Shown here: in pieces, positions 1-5,055 of the stretch
How the letters are laid out: every line of letters starts with the position of its first letter
Numbering within the stretch: the stretch's first letter is position 1
Assembly: GCA_900553035.1 (NCBI GenBank)
Contig: USCC01000123.1
Coordinates: forward strand, 1 to 5,675
DNA: 5,675 nucleotides
Source: an uncultured Rhodospirillaceae bacterium
GTDB taxonomy: Bacteria > Pseudomonadota > Alphaproteobacteria > CAAGCB01 > CAG-977
Direction of reading: 5' to 3'
Notes under the pieces: model-generated
Seen by the model: the letters and a program-made list of their open reading frames with translations, nothing else
What the model was told of the DNA's origin: nothing
Databases searched by the model: none
Position numbers and translations under genes: made by a program

Positions 1-1
1 T

Positions 2-340
2 TCCGATCTCGCGTATCCGCATAACCTTTCCGGCGGCCAGAAACAGCGCGTCGCCATTGCCCGCGCCCTGTGCATGTCTCCCCGAGCCATGCTTTTCGAT
101 GAACCGACCAGCGCTCTGGATCCCGAAATGGTCAAAGAGGTTCTTATGGTTATCAAGGAACTGGCGGAAACGGGCATGACCATGATTATCGTCACCCATG
201 AAATGGGGTTTGCCCGCGAAGTGTCCGACCGCATCGTTTTCATGGACGGCGGCATTGTTCTGGAAGACGCCGCGCCCGCCGATTTTTTCACCGCACCTCA
301 ATCCTCCCGCGCCCGCGAATTCCTGAGCAAGGTGCTGTAA
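2..340 (+). CDS. Polar amino acid ABC transporter ATP-binding protein (C-terminal part; 5' end outside window)
   Basis: This is the nucleotide-binding subunit of an importer; it would hydrolyse ATP on the cytoplasmic face of the inner membrane to drive uptake of a polar amino acid such as glutamine, histidine or arginine. The open frame runs from base 2 with no stop until TAA at 338-340, giving 112 visible residues, so roughly the first half with Walker A and the Q-loop lies upstream. Visible motifs are the ABC signature LSGGQ (26-40) followed by KQRVAIARAL, Walker B MLFDEP with Asp at 98-100 and catalytic Glu at 101-103, D-loop SALD, and the H-loop His at 197-199 in VTHEMGF. The wording DEPTSALDPE and VTHEMGFA is typical of the GlnQ/HisP/ArtP (PAAT) family. 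An internal ATG at 74 is not the start because the signature motif precedes it. The exact substrate cannot be read from the ATPase; the permease and binding protein are presumably upstream. Confidence 0.93.
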   Translation, partial: SDLAYPHNLSGGQKQRVAIARALCMSPRAMLFDEPTSALDPEMVKEVLMVIKELAETGMTMIIVTHEMGFAREVSDRIVFMDGGIVLEDAAPADFFTAPQSSRAREFLSKVL

Positions 341-368
341 AGCCTTTTCTGCTTAACATTTTTCTTTA
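337..368 (+). terminator. Weak possible intrinsic terminator after the ABC ATPase gene
   Basis: GTAAAGC (337-343) can pair with GCTTAAC (351-357) with one A-A mismatch, giving a short AT-rich stem with a 7-nt loop, followed by ATTTTTCTTT. The stem is weak and its right arm overlaps the candidate -35 box, so it is a poor terminator at best. Confidence 0.2.
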
Positions 369-381
369 AATATGTTCTAAT
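353..381 (+). promoter_or_regulatory. Candidate sigma70 promoter for the autotransporter gene
   Basis: TTAACA (353-358) and TCTAAT (376-381) are separated by exactly 17 bases, and each matches the -35 or -10 consensus at 5 of 6 positions. The stretch is clearly more AT-rich than its flanks. Transcription would begin near 388, leaving about 32 nt before GTG 420 but only about 9 nt before ATG 397. It sits between the ABC ATPase stop and the autotransporter, so the latter is probably its own transcription unit. Predicted by eye only. Confidence 0.5.
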
Positions 382-419
382 GTAGAAAGAAAATTTATGA
401 CGCAGAAGGGTCGAAAAAC

Positions 420-848
420 GTGCAAGCTCTTGTCGCCTGCCTTCTTATATTGCTGGCCGCGTCGGCAGCTGCCGCCGGTGAAAGTATCGTCTGTGGAGAA
501 GGAAGCGCCTGCTCTGATCCTCTTCGGCCTTCGTCGCCGTCCGGCAACACCGTTGATATTTCCGGTTCATCCCTTTCCTTTTCCGCTGTCTACGGAGGCT
601 ATTCCGACGCCTCCGGCACAGAAGTCTCCGGAAACGCTGTTGTTTTCAATGCCGGCAGCGTGACAGACCTGTACGGAGGCCGATCGTCGGTGAACGGCAC
701 GGCCTCTTCCAACACTGTTGTCTTAAATGCCCAGAACGCCGGCACAGTGTACGGCGGGTATTCCCAAAGCGGAGGCGCCGTCGGGAACCATGTTGTCATC
801 AACGGATCCAACAAAGCCGTCAACATTTACGGCGGCCGTTCGCAGTGA
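420..848 (+). CDS. Autotransporter N-terminal fragment: signal peptide plus first YGG repeats
   Basis: This is a 142-residue open reading frame ending at the premature TGA. GTG 420 is preceded by AGAAGGG (404-410) at a 9-nt gap, a reasonable ribosome binding site, which is why this start was chosen over ATG 397 in another frame. Residues 1-20 look like a Sec signal peptide: a hydrophobic core LVACLLILLAAS and an Ala-rich AAA-AG cleavage region, but an n-region of only Met-Gln-Ala with no Lys or Arg. The mature part begins with a short Cys-containing segment (two Cys, VCGEGSAC) and then four repeat motifs (VYGG, LYGG, VYGG, IYGG). If translation stops at 846 the product would be a short secreted repeat peptide without an outer-membrane anchor. 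It is almost certainly the front of the gene that resumes at 849, not an independent gene. Confidence 0.65.
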   Translation: MQALVACLLILLAASAAAAGESIVCGEGSACSDPLRPSSPSGNTVDISGSSLSFSAVYGGYSDASGTEVSGNAVVFNAGSVTDLYGGRSSVNGTASSNTVVLNAQNAGTVYGGYSQSGGAVGNHVVINGSNKAVNIYGGRSQ

Positions 849-1503
849 GCCGGAAACACCGTTTCCGTCCGGGAAAACTCTGTCACTTTGAACAACGGCA
901 ACATCACCAGCACCATTTACGGCGGCATTGCCAACGGCCGCGGCATCGTTTCGGAAAACAGCGTCATCATCAACGGAGGCACTGTCGGAAAACTTTTCGG
1001 AGGCCATGCGCGTTATGAGGACGTCCTGGACAATGTTGTCACCGTCACGGGCGGTACGGTCCGGACGGATGCCATCGGCGGATTTACGATCCAATCCGGA
1101 AACATCCGGCGGAATGCGGTTTATTTTACGGACGCCGAGGCCCAGAATCTTTCAGGCGGCTACGCGACAGATGCCGGGGACGTTTCGGACAATTCCGTCA
1201 TATCAACGGGCGGTACAGTCCGAAACAGTGTATACGGCGGCCGTTCGGATGGAAGCAGGAATGTCTTTAACAACATTGTCGTTTTTGAAAAAGGCACTGT
1301 TCATGGCAACATATACGGCGGTTATTCGACGGAAGGCGACTGTTCGGGCAATACGGTGTTTCTGTGGCAGGACATCATCGACGGAAATATTTACGGCGGT
1401 TACGCCGCCGGCGGCGGCGCGACAGAGGGCAATACCGTCATTCTGGCGCATAACCTTCAGCTCAATACACGCACGCGCCTGTTCGGAGGAAATAAAAGCG
1501 GAG
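540..1503 (+). repeat. About 12 tandem YGG repeats, ~78-81 bp period, in the autotransporter passenger
   Basis: Each unit has the pattern N-x-V, a short Gly-rich turn, then [IVL]-[YF]-G-G-[YR]-S. The aromatic (or substituted) codon of the GG motif begins at 591, 672, 750, 828, 918, 996, 1074, 1152, 1233, 1314, 1392 and 1482. Spacings are 81, 78, 78, 90, 78, 78, 78, 81, 81, 78 and 90 bases, so the unit is 26-27 residues with two 30-residue exceptions. Eight of the 12 retain exact YGG; the others read LFGG, AIGG, LSGG and LFGG. The period and the Gly/Asn/Val composition suggest stacked beta-solenoid turns (inference). The DNA copies have diverged, so these are protein-level repeats rather than recent duplications. 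Confidence 0.9.
846..848 (+). other. In-frame premature TGA within repeat 4-5 of the autotransporter
   Basis: CAG TGA GCC occurs directly after IYGGRSQ, where other repeats have Ser, Gly, Glu or Val at the same position (YSQS, RSDG, YSTE, RSSV). The repeat frame is identical before and after. GGA (Gly) or TCA (Ser) to TGA would each be one substitution. TGA is used as a genuine stop by the sigma factor and anti-sigma genes in this window, which argues against a recoded genetic code. Confidence 0.9.
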
Positions 1504-3008
1504 CCAATACCCTTCTGTTCGCCGGCGATGATATCCTCCTTCTGGGGCAGGACTACGCTGCAGGAGTTCCCTTTCTGAACAATTTCAGTGAAGTCCGGAT
1601 TGCTTCAGGCTCCGGCATCCTGATTCGCCGCACGGCCGAATTTAACGGAATGGATGTTTATATCGAATCCGGAGCCTCTCTGAGCTTTGATCCAACGCAG
1701 CGGACCTTTGCCTCAATCGTCACGGATCAAACCATCACGTTTGAAGGGCCCGTAAACATTCATCTTTCCCAGCCTCTGGGGACGACGGGAATGTATGTCC
1801 TGGCGGCGGCCGACGGCGGAATGACCGGCCTTGAAAATCTCGTTTTTCCGAACGGGAACATCTTTAATTATACTTCTGAACTGACGCCGTTCGGTGAACT
1901 GATCGTACGGGGGCAGAGTCTCCCGCTGGAAAATGTCGTTGCTCCGAATAATCCGAAACTGGCGGACATTGCGAATTCCGTCACGGAAGGATATAACCAT
2001 GCTCCCGAAGGAACTCCCGAAAAGGACATATTCACGCACATTGTGCAGTCTTTGAACGCTGACCTGTTCGCCGGTGAACGGGCGCTTGAGGCATTGGGGC
2101 CGGATATGACCCGCGCCGATGCGGAAGCGGCGGCATCCGTTTTTTCGCAGATATCGCGTCTTATCTCCTTACGTCCGGTATCAGAAGATGTCCGGGGACG
2201 TTCCGGCGGCGGGGCAGCGCATTCCGTGTCCGCGTGGGGCGCTTATCTGCATGGACGCGCCGATCAATATTCCCGGGAAAATCTGACCGGCTACCGCCGG
2301 CATACGGACGGCTTTGTTCTGGGGGCGGACGTTTCCTTTGACCGCCTCCTGGCCGGAGCCGCCTTTTCCTATGCAGAAACCCGGAGCCGTTCGGATGTGC
2401 GTGCTTCGGATATCGGCATGTACGGCCTTTTGATGTATGCCCGTTATGAAATGTCCCGCGGATTTCATCTGGCCGGGGCCGCCGGCTTCGGTTTCAGCCG
2501 GTATCGCGAGAAACAGGACGCGGCCGGCTTCCTGATCCGTTCCGAACACAACGGCCGTCAGCATGAAGCGTTTCTGGAGCTTGGCAAAGACTTTGAAGCC
2601 GCGTCCTTTGTCGTGACGCCGAAAACCAGTGACGAATACATCCGGCTTCATTATAATGACTACCGCGACAGCATTGGCCAGAGAATCCGGAAACGCTCTT
2701 ATGATGTCCTGACGCTTGAAAGCGGTTTCGACCTGAAGGCCGCTCCGGTTTTCGGGATAACGCCGGAACTGTCTCTGGCCGCCTCCTATGAGGCCAAAAC
2801 GGATACCATGCGGGCGGCAGGTTCCTTTCTGTACGGAGCGCCGTATGTCATTACCGGAACGGATCCTGAACGCTGGGGCGGGGAAGCGGCCTTTTCCCTG
2901 ACGAAAAAAACAGAAAACGGAACGCTGTTTTCCGTGGTGTATCAGGGAAACTACAAAAGGCGTTTCGATGCGCACGCTCTGCTTTTCCAGGTACGGAAAT
3001 CTTTTTAA
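888..3008 (+). CDS. Autotransporter C-terminal fragment: remaining passenger and outer-membrane beta-barrel
   Basis: This is the part after the in-frame TGA; the frame is open from 849. The first possible start is TTG 888, giving 706 residues, but no convincing ribosome binding site or signal peptide precedes it, so alone it could not reach the outer membrane. It carries repeat motifs 5-12 (to about 1503) and a linker with alternating beta-rich segments. A helical-looking stretch at about 2035-2170 (SLNADLFAGERALEALG...AEAAASVFSQISRL) resembles the alpha-helix that fills the barrel pore in this family. An Autotransporter-type barrel of about 259 residues starts at SAWGAYLHGR (about 2229). The barrel has the expected periodic aromatic/Gly strands (FVLGADVSF, LAGAAFSYAETRS, FHLAGAAGFGFSRY) and ends in QVRKSF, the terminal Phe being the BAM recognition signal. 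A 105-base gap follows with no strong terminator. Confidence 0.8.
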   Translation: MNNGNITSTIYGGIANGRGIVSENSVIINGGTVGKLFGGHARYEDVLDNVVTVTGGTVRTDAIGGFTIQSGNIRRNAVYFTDAEAQNLSGGYATDAGDVSDNSVISTGGTVRNSVYGGRSDGSRNVFNNIVVFEKGTVHGNIYGGYSTEGDCSGNTVFLWQDIIDGNIYGGYAAGGGATEGNTVILAHNLQLNTRTRLFGGNKSGANTLLFAGDDILLLGQDYAAGVPFLNNFSEVRIASGSGILIRRTAEFNGMDVYIESGASLSFDPTQRTFASIVTDQTITFEGPVNIHLSQPLGTTGMYVLAAADGGMTGLENLVFPNGNIFNYTSELTPFGELIVRGQSLPLENVVAPNNPKLADIANSVTEGYNHAPEGTPEKDIFTHIVQSLNADLFAGERALEALGPDMTRADAEAAASVFSQISRLISLRPVSEDVRGRSGGGAAHSVSAWGAYLHGRADQYSRENLTGYRRHTDGFVLGADVSFDRLLAGAAFSYAETRSRSDVRASDIGMYGLLMYARYEMSRGFHLAGAAGFGFSRYREKQDAAGFLIRSEHNGRQHEAFLELGKDFEAASFVVTPKTSDEYIRLHYNDYRDSIGQRIRKRSYDVLTLESGFDLKAAPVFGITPELSLAASYEAKTDTMRAAGSFLYGAPYVITGTDPERWGGEAAFSLTKKTENGTLFSVVYQGNYKRRFDAHALLFQVRKSF

Positions 3009-3029
3009 ACCTCCGGCTCTTTTTGCGGC

Positions 3030-3089
3030 TTGACCCCCTGCACGTTCTGGATTAAAACCATTCCCGTGTCAGGGATAACTCCTTATAAA
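3030..3089 (+). promoter_or_regulatory. Candidate promoters upstream of the amidohydrolase gene
   Basis: The 105-base gap after the autotransporter contains TTGACC (3030-3035; 5 of 6 match to -35) with only a poor -10 (TTAAAA/TAAAAC, about 3052-3058). Separately, TATAAA (3084-3089; good -10) has a weak -35, TTCCCG (3061-3066), 17 bases upstream. Either could drive the amidohydrolase; neither is convincing alone. A 4-bp inverted repeat, TCCC/GGGA (3062-3075), lies between them and is too short to call. Confidence 0.3.
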
Positions 3090-3113
3090 CAATAATTGAA
3101 CAGAGGAAAAAAG

Positions 3114-4007
3114 ATGACCGCGGATCAGGACGAACTGTACGGAAAAATTATTGAATCCCATGCCCATATCGGTGCATGGAGCGCCGACAACGTCGATTTC
3201 ACCGAAGAAACCCTGAATGCCGCTTTTGACGCGCCTTTTGACATCGACATCAACGGCGAAACAGAGGAAAACGAAGTCATGTACGCCCTGGTGTCCAACA
3301 TGAACGCCATCGACACAAAACCGGACGGTTCCCCCAGTCAGGATGAAATCGAAGCCAACGAAGCCCTTTTGGATATCTGTGCGGAAAATCCGAAGCTGAA
3401 AACGCTGATTGTCGGACAGCCGGGATATGGCAATGCGGAAAACCTGGCGGATCTGATTGAACGCCGGGGCGATGAGATCTATGGCATCAAGCTCCATCCC
3501 AATACGCTGTGCCTGGACGCGAACGATCCGCTGTATGAACCTTATCTGGCGGTCGCGGAGGAATACGGCCTGCCCGTTCTTTTCCATTCTCAGGATAACT
3601 GGTCCAGCCCGCTGTATATTTATGAAACGGCCCAGAAATTCCCGAACGTTCCGGTCATTCTGGCGCACCTGGGCATGGGCGACGATGCGAACCATTATCT
3701 GACGCTGGGCGTTTTAATGGGCGCCCTGCGTTCGGGAACGGCGAACCTGTATGCGGATATTTCATGGGTATCGCCCGGAACAATCGTCAACATCCTGCGC
3801 ATCATTGATGAAGAAACGCTTTCGCATCTTCTGTTCGGAACCGACATCCCCCTGGGACCCTTCGGCGATCCGTCCTACTACCCCGCCCGCGTCAGTGAAG
3901 TAAAATCGGCCATTGCCGCGGAATTTCCGGATGAAGCGGAAGAGCTTATTCACAGCCTGTTTTTCAGGAACAGTTACGATCTGTTCTTCGCCGGCCGGGA
4001 CTTTTAA
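3114..4007 (+). CDS. Amidohydrolase_2-family metal-dependent hydrolase (TIM-barrel)
   Basis: This is a predicted cytoplasmic hydrolase or decarboxylase of the amidohydrolase superfamily (Amidohydro_2, PF04909 type), 297 residues, the usual length for the family. ATG 3114 is chosen because AGAGGA (3102-3107) lies 6 bases upstream; the TTG at 3096, which would add six residues, overlaps that site. Motifs appear in barrel order: HAH (His16, His18) after the first strand, GIKLHP (Lys126, His128), VLFHSQ (His158), ILAHLG (His185) and LLFGTDIPLGP (Asp244). The HxH pair, His158 and Asp244 would form the metal site, with His185 nearby. The segment between about residues 22 and 60 is strongly acidic. 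There is no signal peptide or membrane segment. The substrate cannot be assigned: members act on varied cyclic amides, lactones and aromatic acids. The neighbours give no pathway clue, so it appears monocistronic. Confidence 0.85.
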   Translation: MTADQDELYGKIIESHAHIGAWSADNVDFTEETLNAAFDAPFDIDINGETEENEVMYALVSNMNAIDTKPDGSPSQDEIEANEALLDICAENPKLKTLIVGQPGYGNAENLADLIERRGDEIYGIKLHPNTLCLDANDPLYEPYLAVAEEYGLPVLFHSQDNWSSPLYIYETAQKFPNVPVILAHLGMGDDANHYLTLGVLMGALRSGTANLYADISWVSPGTIVNILRIIDEETLSHLLFGTDIPLGPFGDPSYYPARVSEVKSAIAAEFPDEAEELIHSLFFRNSYDLFFAGRDF

Positions 4008-4026
4008 TCCGGACGAAGGCCCCCGA

Positions 4027-4048
4027 CTTCCGGTCAGAAGCATTTTTT
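4027..4048 (+). terminator. Weak possible terminator after the amidohydrolase gene
   Basis: CTTC (4027-4030) and GAAG (4037-4040) can form a 4-bp stem with a 6-nt loop, followed closely by TTTTTT (4043-4048). The stem is too short for a confident call. The same GAAG also belongs to a longer inverted repeat with 4074-4080. Confidence 0.22.
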
Positions 4049-4109
4049 ACGAATTACCGTATGTTTTTTTACGGCTTCTGCGTTTATCATATATGAACGT
4101 ACTCAGAAG
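4035..4109 (+). promoter_or_regulatory. Competing inverted repeats in the leader of the ECF sigma gene
   Basis: CAGAAGC (4035-4041) is the exact reverse complement of GCTTCTG (4074-4080), and CAGAAG occurs again at 4104-4109, within the purine-rich region just before the sigma start codon. A second hairpin pairs CGTTTAT (4081-4087) with ATGAACG (4093-4099; 7 bp including one G-U as RNA, 5-nt loop), and it stacks on the CTTCTG/CAGAAG pair 4075-4080/4104-4109. CCGTA (4057-4061) also matches TACGG (4070-4074). The arms compete, so this could be a protein operator or a switchable RNA leader. A modest promoter, TTTACG (4068-4073) -16- TATATG (4090-4095), overlaps it. Structure predicted by eye. 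Confidence 0.35.
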
Positions 4110-4118
4110 AAGAAAAGA

Positions 4119-4667
4119 ATGTCCGCGAACGATCTGACCGACAAAGAACTGATGGAACGCATCGCCCGTTCGGATGCCGGCGCGTTTCGCATTCTGTTAA
4201 ACCGCTACAGCGATATGCTTTATGCTTTTGCGTGGCGGCTGACATCCAGCAAAACAGACGCGGAAGACATCGTTCAGGACGTTTTTTTCAAAGTATGGCG
4301 CAGCGCCGCTCAATGGCGGCCGGAAGCAAAACTGTCAGCATGGCTGCACCGTATTGCCTACAACCGCTACATTGATATGGTGCGGCGTGTCAGGCCGACG
4401 GAAAGCGAAATACCGGAAACGGCCTCGCCGGATGATTCGCCCGAGCAGACGCTTTTGAAAAAAAGCGAAAGCGACGAAATCGCCAAAGCCGTCAACGCGC
4501 TTCCGGAACGCCAGAAGGAAGCTCTGGTTTTGTGCTACCATCAGGGAATGACGGCTCGAGAAGCTGCCGAAATGCTTTCTGTTTCGCCGGGCGCGCTGGA
4601 GGCTCTTCTTTTCCGGGCACGTCAGGCACTGAAGGAAAAACTTTTTAAAGGAAAGGAGAAACAGTGA
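4119..4667 (+). CDS. ECF-type RNA polymerase sigma factor
   Basis: This is a 182-residue alternative sigma factor of the sigma70 family, ECF (RpoE-like) group; it would direct RNA polymerase to a small stress or metal regulon. Region sigma2 spans about residues 10-92, with the core-binding segment DAEDIVQDVFFKVW (47-60) and the -10-recognition helix WLHRIAYNRYIDMVRR (75-90). A variable acidic linker (about 95-118) follows. Region sigma4 spans about 120-175, with LPERQKEALVLCY and the helix-turn-helix MTAREAAEMLSVSPGALEAL (144-163) for the -35 element. Regions 1.1 and 3 are absent, as expected. ATG 4119 has only a weak purine-rich ribosome site (AGAAGAAG, about 4105-4112). The stop TGA 4665-4667 overlaps the next ATG by one base, so it is translationally coupled to the putative anti-sigma gene. 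Autoregulation is likely for the family but no promoter match can be proven. Confidence 0.93.
   Translation: MSANDLTDKELMERIARSDAGAFRILLNRYSDMLYAFAWRLTSSKTDAEDIVQDVFFKVWRSAAQWRPEAKLSAWLHRIAYNRYIDMVRRVRPTESEIPETASPDDSPEQTLLKKSESDEIAKAVNALPERQKEALVLCYHQGMTAREAAEMLSVSPGALEALLFRARQALKEKLFKGKEKQ
4653..4658 (+). promoter_or_regulatory. Strong ribosome binding site of the putative anti-sigma gene
   Basis: AAGGAG lies inside the last codons of the sigma gene, 8 bases before ATG 4667. It decides that start over GTG 4664 (5-base gap). It is much stronger than the GG-less site of the sigma gene, which would favour excess anti-sigma over sigma. Confidence 0.7.
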
Positions 4668-5053
4668 TGAACTTTGACGAATTCAAAAAAACCGTTCAGA
4701 CCTTCGGCTCCGATCCGAAAAAATGGCCCGGCAATGAAAACTCGTCCTTTTCCCTGGCTCTTTCGGGAAACGAAGCTGCCCTGTGGACGGAAGAACGCCG
4801 CCTGGATGACCAGCTGAACCTGTTCTCTCCGCCGTTTAACCCGGGGCTGAGCGAACGCCTGTTCGCCGCGATCGTCAATGAACAGAACAGACGCCTGTTC
4901 TTTGTCTTTCTGCGGTACTCGGCGGTTGTATCGTTGCTGCTCATGATCTGCGGGTTTTATATCGGATGGCAGAATGCAGAAATGAACTATGCCAATACGC
5001 AGAGCTATTTCAACGATATGTTTGACTACACCCTTAACACAACGGAGCTGTGA
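4667..5053 (+). CDS. Single-pass inner-membrane protein, putative anti-sigma factor
   Basis: This 128-residue protein has a charged cytoplasmic N-terminal part (about 1-75), one strong transmembrane helix (about 77-101, core SAVVSLLLMICGFYIGW) and a short periplasmic tail of about 27 residues rich in Asn, Tyr and Phe. ATG 4667 is chosen over GTG 4664 because AAGGAG (4653-4658) is 8 bases from the ATG. The N-terminus FDEFKKTVQTFGSDPKKWP resembles a motif (G-x-DP-x-x-WP) that I associate with alphaproteobacterial proteins beside ECF sigma genes. There is no HxxxCxxC zinc anti-sigma signature. Topology and the overlap with the sigma gene support a role in holding the sigma factor at the membrane and receiving a signal from the periplasm. 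The role is inferred from context; the sequence alone would be called hypothetical. Confidence 0.7.
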   Translation: MNFDEFKKTVQTFGSDPKKWPGNENSSFSLALSGNEAALWTEERRLDDQLNLFSPPFNPGLSERLFAAIVNEQNRRLFFVFLRYSAVVSLLLMICGFYIGWQNAEMNYANTQSYFNDMFDYTLNTTEL

Positions 5054-5055
5054 TC

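Larger units (their letters stand above)
420..3008 (+). pseudogene. Type Va autotransporter, interrupted by an in-frame TGA (whole locus)
   Basis: Reading one frame from GTG 420 to TAA 3006-3008 gives about 862 codons with a single internal stop, TGA at 846-848. On both sides the same protein architecture continues in the same frame: signal peptide, tandem YGG repeats (540-1503), a non-repetitive linker (about 1504-2228), then an outer-membrane autotransporter barrel from about residue 604 to the final Phe. The protein would be exported by Sec, and the barrel would insert through the BAM machinery and carry the passenger to the surface. A second oddity lies at the 5' end: the signal peptide from GTG 420 has no basic residue, whereas the neighbouring frame from ATG 397 supplies Lys-Gly-Arg-Lys. 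One extra A in the run 414-418 would fuse them. Two lesions suggest a decaying or switched-off gene, although everything downstream is well conserved. Readthrough or a sequence error are alternatives. The passenger's ligand or role is unknown. Confidence 0.7.

Noticed and set aside
397..663. Separate 88-codon gene from ATG 397
   Set aside because: After the first few codons the product is Pro-rich out-of-frame translation of the autotransporter repeats. Only its first codons are of interest, as a possible displaced n-region of the signal peptide.
846..848. Alternative genetic code with TGA as a sense codon
   Set aside because: TGA at 4665-4667 and 5051-5053 ends genes exactly where the next start codon and ribosome site are placed, and TGG is used normally for Trp.
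846..880. Selenocysteine insertion at the TGA
   Set aside because: The following hairpin is too close and its loop too small for a bacterial SECIS, and the aligned repeats have Ser, Gly, Glu or Val there, not Cys.
928..1578. 216-codon frame within the autotransporter
   Set aside because: The product is Arg/Ser/Thr-rich with no domain and overlaps the YGG repeats in another frame; a shadow of the real gene.
2181..2975. Long antisense open frame (264 codons) opposite the barrel region
   Set aside because: It lies wholly opposite the autotransporter barrel, has no ribosome site or recognisable domain, and its composition is what codon bias on the other strand produces. The same applies to the antisense frames at 723-1094 and 3069-3695.
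3029..3064. Heat-shock (sigma32-like) promoter, CTTGACC ... CCATT
   Set aside because: The first element is acceptable but the downstream element lacks the CCCC run and the spacing is poor.
4093..4137. Short upstream reading frame MNVLRRRKECPRTI overlapping the sigma start
   Set aside because: It has an ATG and an Arg-rich product but no ribosome binding site, and its stop lies past the sigma start in another frame. A regulatory uORF is possible but unsupported.
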